This document shows positions 14,396-21,537 of a stretch of 32,002 nucleotides of DNA, in pieces. The notes below the pieces were generated by a model. That model ran no database searches, was not told where the DNA came from, and worked only from the letters and a program-made list of their open reading frames with translations. Source of the DNA: Porphyromonadaceae bacterium UBA7572 (GTDB lineage Bacteria; Bacteroidota; Bacteroidia; Bacteroidales; Muribaculaceae); assembly GCA_002476625.1 (NCBI GenBank), contig DLLC01000034.1, positions 1 to 32,002 on the forward strand. Reading direction: 5' to 3'. The position numbers and the translations under genes are program-made. How positions within the stretch are numbered: position 1 is the first letter of the stretch; every line of letters starts with the position of its first letter.

Positions 14396-15544
14396 ATGAA
14401 AATTGTGTATTGCATCAATTCTATTCGCACTTTAGGCGGTGTGGAGCGGGTGACGGTGGTCAAGGCCAACGCCCTTGCAGAAATTCCAGGCAATGAAGTG
14501 TATATAGCCGTACTCGACGATAAGAAAGGCGAGTATGTGCACTTGCCTTCTGCTAAAGTGAAAGTGGTGGACCTTGATGCAGTGTTTTTCCCGAAAGGAA
14601 TGCCAGGCTCAAAGGTGAGCTATGTGCTACAAATCAGGAAAAAAAGCCGAGAATACTTTTTGAAGTTGTCGGCTTTCTTACATCGCCTATGCCCAGATGT
14701 AGTGGTGTCGGTTGGGCATACGGAATTTTATGTTCTCCCCAAAATAAAGGGGCCATGGAAATTGGTGAGAGAGCAGCATTTGGCCTCTAATTACCGAAGG
14801 CGCCTATGCCGAGGAGAAAGCCTGTTTAGGCATATCACGGCTTTGTACGGCTATTTGATGGATAAGCACTATTATCCTAAATACGACAGGATAGTCACGC
14901 TTACAGAGGACGACAGGCAGAAGTATTGGAGACACTGCTCAAAGGTGGCGGTGATTCCTAACCCGGTGAGTTTTATATGTGATAAAACTGCGGAATTAAC
15001 AGCCAAACGAATTGTGTCGGTAGGTCGGCTCGCGCCAGTCAAGCAGTTTGATGTATTGATTAAGGCTTTTTACATTGTGCATCAGGCTCATCCCGACTGG
15101 ACGCTGGAAATAGTGGGTGATGGAGAACTCAAGCAAGAGCTGCTTCAGCTTATACATGAGCTAAGCCTTGACGACAGCGTGAGTCTGCTGGGCCGGCGTT
15201 CGGATGTGGAGCAGATATTGCTGAACAGCTCTATCTTTGCGTTTTCGTCAAGTTTTGAGGGGTTTGGCTTAGTACTGCTTGAGGCTATGGAATGTGGTCT
15301 GCCAGTGGTGAGTACCGACTGCCAATACGGGCCCAATGAAATTGTAACAGAGGGCGTTGATGGATTTTTAACACCTGTTGGCGATATTGAATATATGGCG
15401 AAGGTTTTATGCTATTTGATTGAAAATGAGGACATAAGAATAGAGATGGGAGGTGTGAATGCAAAGCTGAAGGCCAGCCAATATCACCCCAGTGCGCTTG
15501 CATTGCGATGGACCCATTTTTTTCGTAAACTGATAGATGAATAA
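14396..15544 (+). CDS. GT4 family glycosyltransferase
   Basis: A 382-residue GT-B retaining glycosyltransferase. The N-terminal domain opens with the glycine-rich acceptor loop (I-R-T-L-G-G-V-E-R, about 10-18). The C-terminal domain starts near I-V-S-V-G-R-L-A-P-V-K-Q (about residues 203-214), the usual GT4 motif. The donor-binding E-x7-E pair lies in S-F-E-G-F-G-L-V-L-L-E-A-M. These enzymes add sugars such as GlcNAc, galactose or mannose during surface polysaccharide assembly on the cytoplasmic side. Only 36 bases separate it from the ACP gene, and the next gene overlaps by 8 bases. The sugar cannot be read from the sequence. Confidence 0.93.
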   Translation: MKIVYCINSIRTLGGVERVTVVKANALAEIPGNEVYIAVLDDKKGEYVHLPSAKVKVVDLDAVFFPKGMPGSKVSYVLQIRKKSREYFLKLSAFLHRLCPDVVVSVGHTEFYVLPKIKGPWKLVREQHLASNYRRRLCRGESLFRHITALYGYLMDKHYYPKYDRIVTLTEDDRQKYWRHCSKVAVIPNPVSFICDKTAELTAKRIVSVGRLAPVKQFDVLIKAFYIVHQAHPDWTLEIVGDGELKQELLQLIHELSLDDSVSLLGRRSDVEQILLNSSIFAFSSSFEGFGLVLLEAMECGLPVVSTDCQYGPNEIVTEGVDGFLTPVGDIEYMAKVLCYLIENEDIRIEMGGVNAKLKASQYHPSALALRWTHFFRKLIDE

Positions 15545-16553
15545 GATAAGGATTTCGGTGGTCGTGCCAGTCTACAATGTGGCACAGTACGTTACGGAGT
15601 GTCTGCAAAGCTTGTTTGATCAAACTTACAAGGAGTTTGAAGTGGTGGTGGTAGATGACTGCGGAAGCGATAACAGTATGGATAAAGTGCGTGAGTGCAT
15701 AGTCCACAATGGCTTTAATAATTGTGGGCACGATAACAGGGAATGTTATCATTCGCCCGACAATGATATGGAAGTGATAATCGTGGCTCACACCTCAAAC
15801 CAGGGCCTGAGCGCGGCTCGCAACACCGGCATAAGGAATGCCTCTGGCGACTATTTCTTCTTCCTCGACAGCGATGACAAAGTGATGCCTAATTGCTTGG
15901 AGCTGCTAAACAAGCAGATTAAGATCCACCTTGGAGGAGTAGATATGGTGCAGTGCGGTATGAAAGGAGAAGACCCTGTGAAAAACCGCTATTTTCATGA
16001 TTTTATTGATTATCAGCATGTGCCGCTTTATATGGAGGGGCGGAGGTGTCGTTCGATTCTGTATGGACGCAAGCTCGGGATGATGGCAAATGGCCGCATG
16101 GCAAGCCGACAGTTTATTTTTGACAATAACCTTTTCTTCAAGCCTGGCATTATCCATGAGGATGACGAGTGGACCTTTAGAACGGCTAAGTATATCAATA
16201 GCTATGCCTATATTCCAGAAGAAATATTCTTCTACAGGTGCAATTATGATGGAATTATGGCTCACGCAAATTCAAAGAAGGCCTATACATCTTTGTGCGG
16301 AATAGCCGACGAAATTCTCGACCAGCTACCCCCATTTCACTATTACTTTACAGAGCTACTTTATGCGATCCGTGAAATGAATATCGCATGGGAAAACGCT
16401 GGTGTCAATCCCCTCGACCACATGAAATATGGCAAAAATGTGCTGATACGTGCCATATACAGGCACTGGCGTGGCGGAAAGATAATGAAGGTGGCTACGT
16501 TTTTCCTGTGTGGCACGCTCTTTTGGACGAATCGCTTTTTTATTAAGAGGTAG
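15537..16553 (+). CDS. GT2 family glycosyltransferase (second)
   Basis: A 338-residue GT-A enzyme with S-V-V-V-P-V-Y-N-V at the N-terminus, V-D-D-C-G-S-D (about 39-45), N-Q-G-L-S-A-A-R-N-T-G, the metal site L-D-S-D-D (about 110-114) and H-E-D-D-E-W in the second half. The linker between the D-D-C-G-S-D and N-Q-G motifs is about 20 residues longer than in the other two GT2 genes of the operon and is rich in His and Cys. A 7-bp inverted repeat (15732-15738/15744-15750) lies in that extra DNA. The C-terminus has a hydrophobic stretch (V-A-T-F-F-L-C-G-T-L-F-W) that may touch the membrane. It overlaps the GT4 gene by 8 bases, so it is part of the same operon. Confidence 0.92.
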   Translation: MNKIRISVVVPVYNVAQYVTECLQSLFDQTYKEFEVVVVDDCGSDNSMDKVRECIVHNGFNNCGHDNRECYHSPDNDMEVIIVAHTSNQGLSAARNTGIRNASGDYFFFLDSDDKVMPNCLELLNKQIKIHLGGVDMVQCGMKGEDPVKNRYFHDFIDYQHVPLYMEGRRCRSILYGRKLGMMANGRMASRQFIFDNNLFFKPGIIHEDDEWTFRTAKYINSYAYIPEEIFFYRCNYDGIMAHANSKKAYTSLCGIADEILDQLPPFHYYFTELLYAIREMNIAWENAGVNPLDHMKYGKNVLIRAIYRHWRGGKIMKVATFFLCGTLFWTNRFFIKR

Positions 16554-16555
16554 CA

Positions 16556-17566
16556 ATGACCAATAGCGACAGACATATCACCCTCTCTGTGATAGTGCCG
16601 TGCTACAATGTGGCGCGGTATCTTGCCGACTTTTTCCGGTGCATAGAAAAGCAATGGGGTGAGCACGATGATTACGAGGTGATTTTTGTGGACGATGGCA
16701 GCACGGATGGCGCATCGGAGCTGCTTCGGAGCTTTGTGGCGCGCGATCCCCGGCACCGAGTGCTCATTAGCCAGCGGAATGCAGGCGTGTCGGCTGCCCG
16801 CAATGCCGGCATCGATGCCGCGCGGGGAGAGTGGATAGGTTTCGCCGACCCTGACGACTTGATAGCCGATGGCGCCTACGCCTACTTAATGGATCATTTC
16901 CTTTGCAAAGATACTGATATGGTGAGTTTTGAAATTTTGTGGGTTGATGAAAATCAAAGCGCAGATTTTAAGCCGCAGGATAAGCCAAGTGTGATATGGG
17001 AAGGAAACAGCCGTGGTTTTGGCAAAGTATTGTTTTCTGCCTGTCAGTGCATTTATTGCAAAGCTGTGATTGAGCAATTCAATATTCGCTTTTGCGCTTC
17101 AATTTCCAGTGCAGAGGACACGCTGTTTAATGCTCAATTGATGGCAACTGGCCTTCGCTTGAAGCACACAGATTTTAATTGCTACTATTATGTTCAGCAT
17201 CACGACTCCACAACACATGCATTGGACATAGATCGCTTGCGGAGGCTCATCAGCAACGCGCTTTATGCTGCAGACCAGGTGACTGCTCTTAGAAGTTGTG
17301 GCTTTAATCCCCAACCGGTGCTTATAAAATTGGCTTATTTTGCTCTTACCCATGTGTTGCGGAGCAATATGGGGGTAGGGGAGGCATCCCAAGTGTGTTA
17401 CAGATTGAGAAAAACCTTAGGGATGCCGCTTCTGGCGAAAGGCTGGAATCAAAAGACACTCCGTATGTTATTATACCACCCTGCTATTTTGCCGATATTG
17501 AGAATCGGAGTGAAATTAAGAAGGCTCTTCCATTGCCTATTTAATAGGCCGAATTGGAAAAGATGA
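16556..17566 (+). CDS. GT2 family glycosyltransferase (third)
   Basis: A 336-residue GT-A enzyme, last in the operon and two bases after the previous stop. Motifs: S-V-I-V-P-C-Y-N-V, F-V-D-D-G-S-T-D-G (about 49-57), N-A-G-V-S-A-A-R-N-A-G, the metal site A-D-P-D-D (about 98-102) and S-S-A-E-D-T-L-F near 184. The C-terminal 50 residues are basic, which would help it sit on the inner face of the membrane. The region encoding H-D-D-Y-E-V-I-F-V is closely copied in a fragment just downstream (17580-17627), which suggests a duplicated gene that was later lost. Its sugar specificity is unknown. Confidence 0.92.
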   Translation: MTNSDRHITLSVIVPCYNVARYLADFFRCIEKQWGEHDDYEVIFVDDGSTDGASELLRSFVARDPRHRVLISQRNAGVSAARNAGIDAARGEWIGFADPDDLIADGAYAYLMDHFLCKDTDMVSFEILWVDENQSADFKPQDKPSVIWEGNSRGFGKVLFSACQCIYCKAVIEQFNIRFCASISSAEDTLFNAQLMATGLRLKHTDFNCYYYVQHHDSTTHALDIDRLRRLISNALYAADQVTALRSCGFNPQPVLIKLAYFALTHVLRSNMGVGEASQVCYRLRKTLGMPLLAKGWNQKTLRMLLYHPAILPILRIGVKLRRLFHCLFNRPNWKR

Positions 17567-17567
17567 G

Positions 17568-17633
17568 GCAGTGGAAACACATGATGATTACGAGGTGATA
17601 TTTGTGAATGATGACAGCACAGACGGCACGCTG
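17568..17633 (+). pseudogene. Remnant of a fourth GT2 gene
   Basis: Translated in frame from 17568 it reads A-V-E-T-H-D-D-Y-E-V-I-F-V-N-D-D-S-T-D-G-T-L, the nucleotide-binding block of a GT2 enzyme. There is no start codon with the rest of an N-terminus and nothing of the family after it. Bases 17580-17627 match 16664-16711 of the third GT2 gene at 41 of 48 positions. It is probably debris of a deleted or partly duplicated glycosyltransferase. Confidence 0.7.
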
Positions 17634-17683
17634 TCGTGTTGCTGCGCTCTGTGCATTAACCCACGAATTGGTAGACTTTTCGG

Positions 17684-17769
17684 ACCACGAATCACACGAA
17701 TTTTGCGAAAAGGAGATTCAATTAATTTCACACTTCTCTTATTTTTGTGAAATTCGTGTGATTCGTGGT
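17684..17769. repeat. Long palindrome, 20-bp perfect arms
   Basis: Bases 17684-17703 and 17750-17769 are exact reverse complements. With wobble pairs the stem extends inwards to about 28 bp, leaving a loop of about 30 bases. CCACGAAT also occurs once more at 17671. It lies in the 341-base gap after the glycan operon. It could be a dispersed REP/MITE-like element, and it could also end the glycan transcript. Confidence 0.85.
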
Positions 17770-17856
17770 TTGATATTTGTGGTGTGCTGTGTGTGAAAAA
17801 ATGCGAAAATGGTTAATGTAGTAAAAAAGTAGGGTGTTCAGACGGATAACAGCATA

Positions 17857-17872
17857 TATTTTTGTAAATTTG
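17857..17872 (+). promoter_or_regulatory. Tandem -7 elements for the oxidoreductase operon
   Basis: Two adjoining TAnnTTTG matches, TATTTTTG (17857-17864) and TAAATTTG (17865-17872), lie about 36-50 bases before the ferredoxin start. The -33 region is weak; a TG at 17835-17836 is 20 bases from the first element. Confidence 0.5.
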
Positions 17873-17907
17873 TGAGAATTAACGAAAAATTATCTAACTT
17901 ATAGCTT

Positions 17908-18138
17908 ATGGCTAAAATACACGGAGCTGTGGTCGTGAACACGGAGCGATGCAAGGGATGCAACCTTTGTGTGGTGGCTTGCCCTACGGGGGTGCTCGAC
18001 CTGCAGAAAAAAGAAGTGAACAATCGCGGTTATCATTTCGCCTATATGGCAGCGGCAGAGAAGTGCATCGGCTGTCAGAGTTGTGCTTTGGTGTGCCCCG
18101 ACGCCTGCATAGAGGTGTATCGCGTGGTGGAAAAATAA
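17908..18138 (+). CDS. Ferredoxin subunit of 2-oxoacid oxidoreductase
   Basis: A 76-residue protein with two complete 4Fe-4S motifs: C15-x2-C18-x2-C21-x3-C25-P and C53-x2-C56-x2-C59-x3-C63-P. It is the delta (ferredoxin-like) subunit of the oxidoreductase encoded by the next three genes. It passes electrons from the TPP site to soluble ferredoxin in the cytoplasm. It is first in the operon, with 38 bases before the alpha-subunit gene. It lacks other domains, so it is a separate small subunit and not fused as in some relatives. Confidence 0.93.
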   Translation: MAKIHGAVVVNTERCKGCNLCVVACPTGVLDLQKKEVNNRGYHFAYMAAAEKCIGCQSCALVCPDACIEVYRVVEK

Positions 18139-18176
18139 CAAGTAGCAAAAGATAATACATACTCATATATTAAGAT

Positions 18177-19265
18177 ATGAACGAAGAAGTGAAATTGATG
18201 AAGGGTAATGACGCCTTGGCTATGGCTGCTATCCGATATGGCGCCGACGGCTATTTTGGCTATCCTATTACTCCGCAGTCGGAAGTGCTTGAGTGCCTTG
18301 AGGCAGAAATGCCTTGGGACACCACTGGCATGGTGGTGCTTCAAGCCGAAAGTGAAGTGGCTGCAATCAATATGGTATATGCTGGCGCGTCGTGCGGCAA
18401 GGCGGTGATGACATCCACCTCAAGCCCAGGCTTCAGCCTGATGCAGGAGGGCGTGTCGTATATGGCGGCAAGCGAAGTGCCTGCCCTGCTGGTGAACGTG
18501 ATGCGCGGCGGGCCTGGTCTGGGCACAATACACCCGTCGCAGGCCGACTATTTTCAAGCCACAAAAGGCGGCGGTCATGGCGACTATCACATGATAGTGC
18601 TGGCTCCGAGCAGTGTGCAGGAAATGGCCGACTTTGTGACACTTGGCTGGGACTTGGCGTTTAAGTATCGCTGCCTGTCGATTATTCTGGCTGATGGGGT
18701 AGTAGGGCAGATGATGGAGAAGGTGGTGCTTCCACCTCAGCGCCCACGCCGCACCGAAGATGAAATTCGCCAGCAGTGTCCGTGGGCCGTGAACGGCCGC
18801 AAGGGTATGCGCCCTAAAAATATCATCACCTCGCTCGAGCTCGACGACGACAAGATGGAGGAAATCAACCGTAGGCTTCAACGCACCTACAAAGAAATAG
18901 AGCAAAACGAGACCCGCTGCGAACTGGTGAACACCGACGACTGCGACTACCTGATTGTGGCATTCGGCAGCCAGGCGCGCATCGCTATGAAGACGATGGA
19001 GACGGCGCGTGAGCAAGGACTGAAAGTGGGACTGGCTCGGCCAATCACGCTTTGGCCTTTCCCTGTGGAGCAGATAAGGAAAGCGGCGGCTTCTGCCAAG
19101 GGCCTGCTTGTGGTGGAACTCGACGCCGGACAGATGATTGAAGACGTGAAGCTCGCCATCGAGTGCAGCAAGCCTGTGGAGCATTATGGACGAATGGGCG
19201 GCAATGTGCCCACTCCAGATGAGGTGCTTGACGCCTTGAAAGAGAAATTCATCAACAAGAAGTAA
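18177..19265 (+). CDS. vorB: 2-oxoacid:ferredoxin oxidoreductase alpha subunit, VorB type
   Basis: A 362-residue subunit of the type called 3-methyl-2-oxobutanoate dehydrogenase VorB in Bacteroidota. Near the N-terminus it has G-N-D-A-L-A-M-A-A-I-R-Y-G and the family motif G-Y-P-I-T-P-Q-S-E (about 24-32), which helps form the substrate and TPP site. The transketolase C-terminal-like domain starts near Y-L-I-V-A-F-G-S-Q-A (about 259). The enzyme decarboxylates a 2-oxoacid to an acyl-CoA with reduction of ferredoxin, and can run in reverse in anaerobes. The natural substrate (branched-chain 2-oxoacids or 2-oxoglutarate) cannot be decided here. Its stop shares one base with the next start (TAATG). 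Confidence 0.95.
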   Translation: MNEEVKLMKGNDALAMAAIRYGADGYFGYPITPQSEVLECLEAEMPWDTTGMVVLQAESEVAAINMVYAGASCGKAVMTSTSSPGFSLMQEGVSYMAASEVPALLVNVMRGGPGLGTIHPSQADYFQATKGGGHGDYHMIVLAPSSVQEMADFVTLGWDLAFKYRCLSIILADGVVGQMMEKVVLPPQRPRRTEDEIRQQCPWAVNGRKGMRPKNIITSLELDDDKMEEINRRLQRTYKEIEQNETRCELVNTDDCDYLIVAFGSQARIAMKTMETAREQGLKVGLARPITLWPFPVEQIRKAAASAKGLLVVELDAGQMIEDVKLAIECSKPVEHYGRMGGNVPTPDEVLDALKEKFINKK

Positions 19266-20047
19266 TGGCTATGGAATTGAAAGATATTATTCAACCACAG
19301 AACAGGGTGTATAAGAAACCTACTCTGCTCAACGATAACAATATGCACTACTGCCCGGGCTGCAGTCATGGCGTGGTGCACAAATTAGTGGCAGAAATCA
19401 TAGAGGAAATGGGCGCCACGGAGTACGCCATTGGCGTGTCGCCAGTGGGCTGCGCGGTGTTTGCCTACAATTATGTGGATATCGACTGGCTCGAGGCCGC
19501 CCATGGACGCGCCACGGCTATGGCCACTGCTGTGAAGCGGCTGATGCCCGACAAGCTGGTGTTCACCTATCAGGGCGACGGCGACTTTGCCGCCATTGGC
19601 ACCTGTGAGTCGATTCACTCATGTAACCGTGGTGAGAACATCGCTATCATATTTATCAACAATGCCATCTATGGTATGACGGGTGGACAGATGGCCCCTA
19701 CCACGCTTCTCGGACAGAAGACCGCCACTTGCCCTTATGGTCGGCGTGTGGACCTGAACGGCTATCCGCTGTCGATTACACCGCTTTTGGCGCAGCTCGA
19801 CGGCACATGCTATGTGACACGCCAGAGTGTGCACACGCCTGGGGCTGTGCGCAAGGCGAAAGCTGCCATCAGAAAAGCCTTTGAAAACAGTATGCAGGGT
19901 AAAGGCACTTCGGTGGTGGAGATTGTGAGTACCTGCAGTTCCGGATGGAAAATGACCCCGGAGCAGGCCAACAAGTGGATGGAAGAGAATATGTTTAAGA
20001 AATATCCGTTGGGCGATTTGAAAAACATCGACGCCGACAATAAATAA
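19265..20047 (+). CDS. 2-oxoacid:ferredoxin oxidoreductase beta subunit, TPP-binding
   Basis: The 260-residue catalytic subunit that binds thiamine diphosphate and magnesium. The motif G-D-G-D-F-A-A-I-G (about 100-108), followed about 25 residues later by N-N-A-I-Y-G-M-T-G-G-Q, is the TPP signature. H-Y-C-P-G-C-S-H-G (about 27-35) supplies the conserved cysteines near the iron-sulfur path. It works with the alpha subunit encoded just before it (one-base overlap) and the gamma subunit 14 bases downstream. A second ATG at 19271 is an equally possible start, as both precede the conserved region. Confidence 0.95.
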   Translation: MAMELKDIIQPQNRVYKKPTLLNDNNMHYCPGCSHGVVHKLVAEIIEEMGATEYAIGVSPVGCAVFAYNYVDIDWLEAAHGRATAMATAVKRLMPDKLVFTYQGDGDFAAIGTCESIHSCNRGENIAIIFINNAIYGMTGGQMAPTTLLGQKTATCPYGRRVDLNGYPLSITPLLAQLDGTCYVTRQSVHTPGAVRKAKAAIRKAFENSMQGKGTSVVEIVSTCSSGWKMTPEQANKWMEENMFKKYPLGDLKNIDADNK

Positions 20048-20061
20048 AAGGAATAAGCGCA

Positions 20062-20598
20062 ATGAAGGAAGAGATGATTATAGCCGGATTCGGCGGACAG
20101 GGAGTGCTCAGCATGGGCAAAATTCTGGCTTATTCTGGATTGATGGACAACAAGGAAATTACATGGATGCCTTCCTATGGTCCGGAACAGCGTGGCGGCA
20201 CTGCAAATGTGACCGTGATTTTGAGCGATGAGCGTATCAGTTCGCCTATTCTTAATATGTATGACACTGCCATCGTGCTCAATCAGCAGAGTCTGGACCG
20301 CTTCGAGAGTAAGGTGAAGCCTGGTGGGGTGCTGATTTACGACAGCTATGGCATTCACATGCCGCCCACTCGCACCGACATCAAGGTGTATCGCATTAAT
20401 GCCATGGAGGCTTCATTTGAGATGAAAAACGGGAAGGCCTTCAATATGATTGTGCTGGGCGCTTACTTGAAGATTAAGCCTGTGGTGAGCATCGACAATG
20501 TGCTGAAAGGCTTGAAGAAAACGCTCCCTGAGCGCCACTGGAATCTCCTGCCTATGAATGAGGAGGCCCTAAAAAAGGGCATGGCCTTAGTGGAATAA
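20062..20598 (+). CDS. 2-oxoacid:ferredoxin oxidoreductase gamma subunit
   Basis: A 178-residue gamma subunit with the typical opening I-I-A-G-F-G-G-Q-G-V-L-S-M-G (about 6-19), then S-Y-G-P-E-Q-R-G-G-T-A-N (about 39-50). It is thought to help bind coenzyme A in the assembled cytoplasmic complex. It is the last gene of the four-gene operon; two hairpins follow at once. Length is normal for the family. Confidence 0.95.
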   Translation: MKEEMIIAGFGGQGVLSMGKILAYSGLMDNKEITWMPSYGPEQRGGTANVTVILSDERISSPILNMYDTAIVLNQQSLDRFESKVKPGGVLIYDSYGIHMPPTRTDIKVYRINAMEASFEMKNGKAFNMIVLGAYLKIKPVVSIDNVLKGLKKTLPERHWNLLPMNEEALKKGMALVE

Positions 20599-20630
20599 AC
20601 ATTCCGTGCCATGCTTGTGGCACGGGGATG
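20599..20630 (+). terminator. Terminator of the oxidoreductase operon
   Basis: An 8-bp perfect stem (20604-20611 with 20618-20625) with a 6-base loop lies directly after the stop codon. It extends outward through ACAT/ATGT with one bulge. There is no long T-tail. It faces the convergent metallophosphoesterase gene. Confidence 0.6.
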
Positions 20631-20641
20631 TTTGGTGAGGC

Positions 20642-20661
20642 GGACGCGAAATATCGCGTCC
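20642..20661. repeat. GGACGCGA palindrome between convergent genes
   Basis: GGACGCGA (20642-20649), AATA, and TCGCGTCC (20654-20661) make a perfect 8-bp GC-rich hairpin. A small ACCTA-TT-TAGGT palindrome follows at 20663-20674. It lies 18 bases past the stop of the convergent metallophosphoesterase gene and could end transcription from either side. The sequence resembles short palindromes seen many times in Bacteroidota intergenic regions. Confidence 0.75.
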
Positions 20662-20678
20662 CTACCTATTTAGGTGGA

Positions 20679-21518
20679 TTATTCTAAAGGGCGGGGTGTG
20701 GCTTTCCATGTGCCGTCGGGGGATACGGTGATCGACAGGTAGCCTGATGTGCCGCCGTAGAGGGGTAGTGATGAGGCGCTGGTGGTGTACACGGGGATGC
20801 CGTCGATTTGTGTGGTTTCGCCATAGTGTGTGTGCCCATCGAAAATGGCTTTCACATGGTATTTCTTCATGGCTTTCACATACTGCGTGCGGTATGGCTC
20901 GTTCCATTCCGACTTATGCTTCACGGGACTGTCAGGCGCGAGCACTGGCGGGTGATGCGCAAACACGAACACGCCTTTCAGATGCTTGTACTTCTTGAGC
21001 TCTCCAAGCATCCATTTTAGTTGCGCCACAGCGTCGTGGTGAGCAGGGAGCGTGTCGCAAACGAGTGCGTTCGAGTTGATGCCGATAAATCCGTATCCGC
21101 CATATTCAAATGAAAATTTGTCGTAGCCCAAGCTGTCGAGATACTGCTTGCGTGGTGCGCTGGCATACTTAGGCATGTCGTGATTTCCAGGGATGTGAAA
21201 CACAGGAATGTCGGGGCGTATCTTCTTCACCACTCTGCTGTAAGCCTCCACTTGCTCTGGCTTGAAGTGACGGTGCACAAGGTCGCCGGTGACGATGACG
21301 AATGCCGGTTTGAGCTGATTGATCCTTGCCACCATGGTCTCGAAATTGTCGATGGTCCATTGCAGTGTTTGTCCTTTCAGATGAAAACCTATCTGAGGGT
21401 CGGTCACTTGCAGGAAAGTGAACTGTTTTTTACTGTCGCCTTTGGCGATGGAGGGCTGCTGTGCCCATGCCACTGTGGCGATGGTCAGCAGGAGAGAGAG
21501 AAGAAAAAATCGTTTCAT
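20679..21518 (-). CDS. Secreted metallophosphoesterase, CPPED1-like
   Basis: A 279-residue calcineurin-like phosphoesterase with a signal peptide (cleavage after A-W-A-Q near residue 20), so it acts in the periplasm or outside. Metal ligands are in order: D40-P-Q42 (the D-x-Q variant of CPPED1-like enzymes, in place of D-x-H), G-D-L-V-H (78-82), G-N-H-D (111-114), F-A-H-H-P-P (about 189) and G-H-T-H (about 229). The family removes phosphate from proteins or small phosphoesters; the substrate is not visible. It starts 19 bases after the stop of the putative porin gene on the same strand, so the two are probably one operon, perhaps for phosphate or nucleotide scavenging. Confidence 0.92.
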   Translation of the reverse strand: MKRFFLLSLLLTIATVAWAQQPSIAKGDSKKQFTFLQVTDPQIGFHLKGQTLQWTIDNFETMVARINQLKPAFVIVTGDLVHRHFKPEQVEAYSRVVKKIRPDIPVFHIPGNHDMPKYASAPRKQYLDSLGYDKFSFEYGGYGFIGINSNALVCDTLPAHHDAVAQLKWMLGELKKYKHLKGVFVFAHHPPVLAPDSPVKHKSEWNEPYRTQYVKAMKKYHVKAIFDGHTHYGETTQIDGIPVYTTSASSLPLYGGTSGYLSITVSPDGTWKATPRPLE

Positions 21519-21537
21519 TTTATAGTAGGTTGAGTGT

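Noticed and set aside
17608..17796. 62-codon open frame after the glycan operon
   Set aside because: It runs in another frame through the GT2 remnant and the palindrome, so it is a chance frame.
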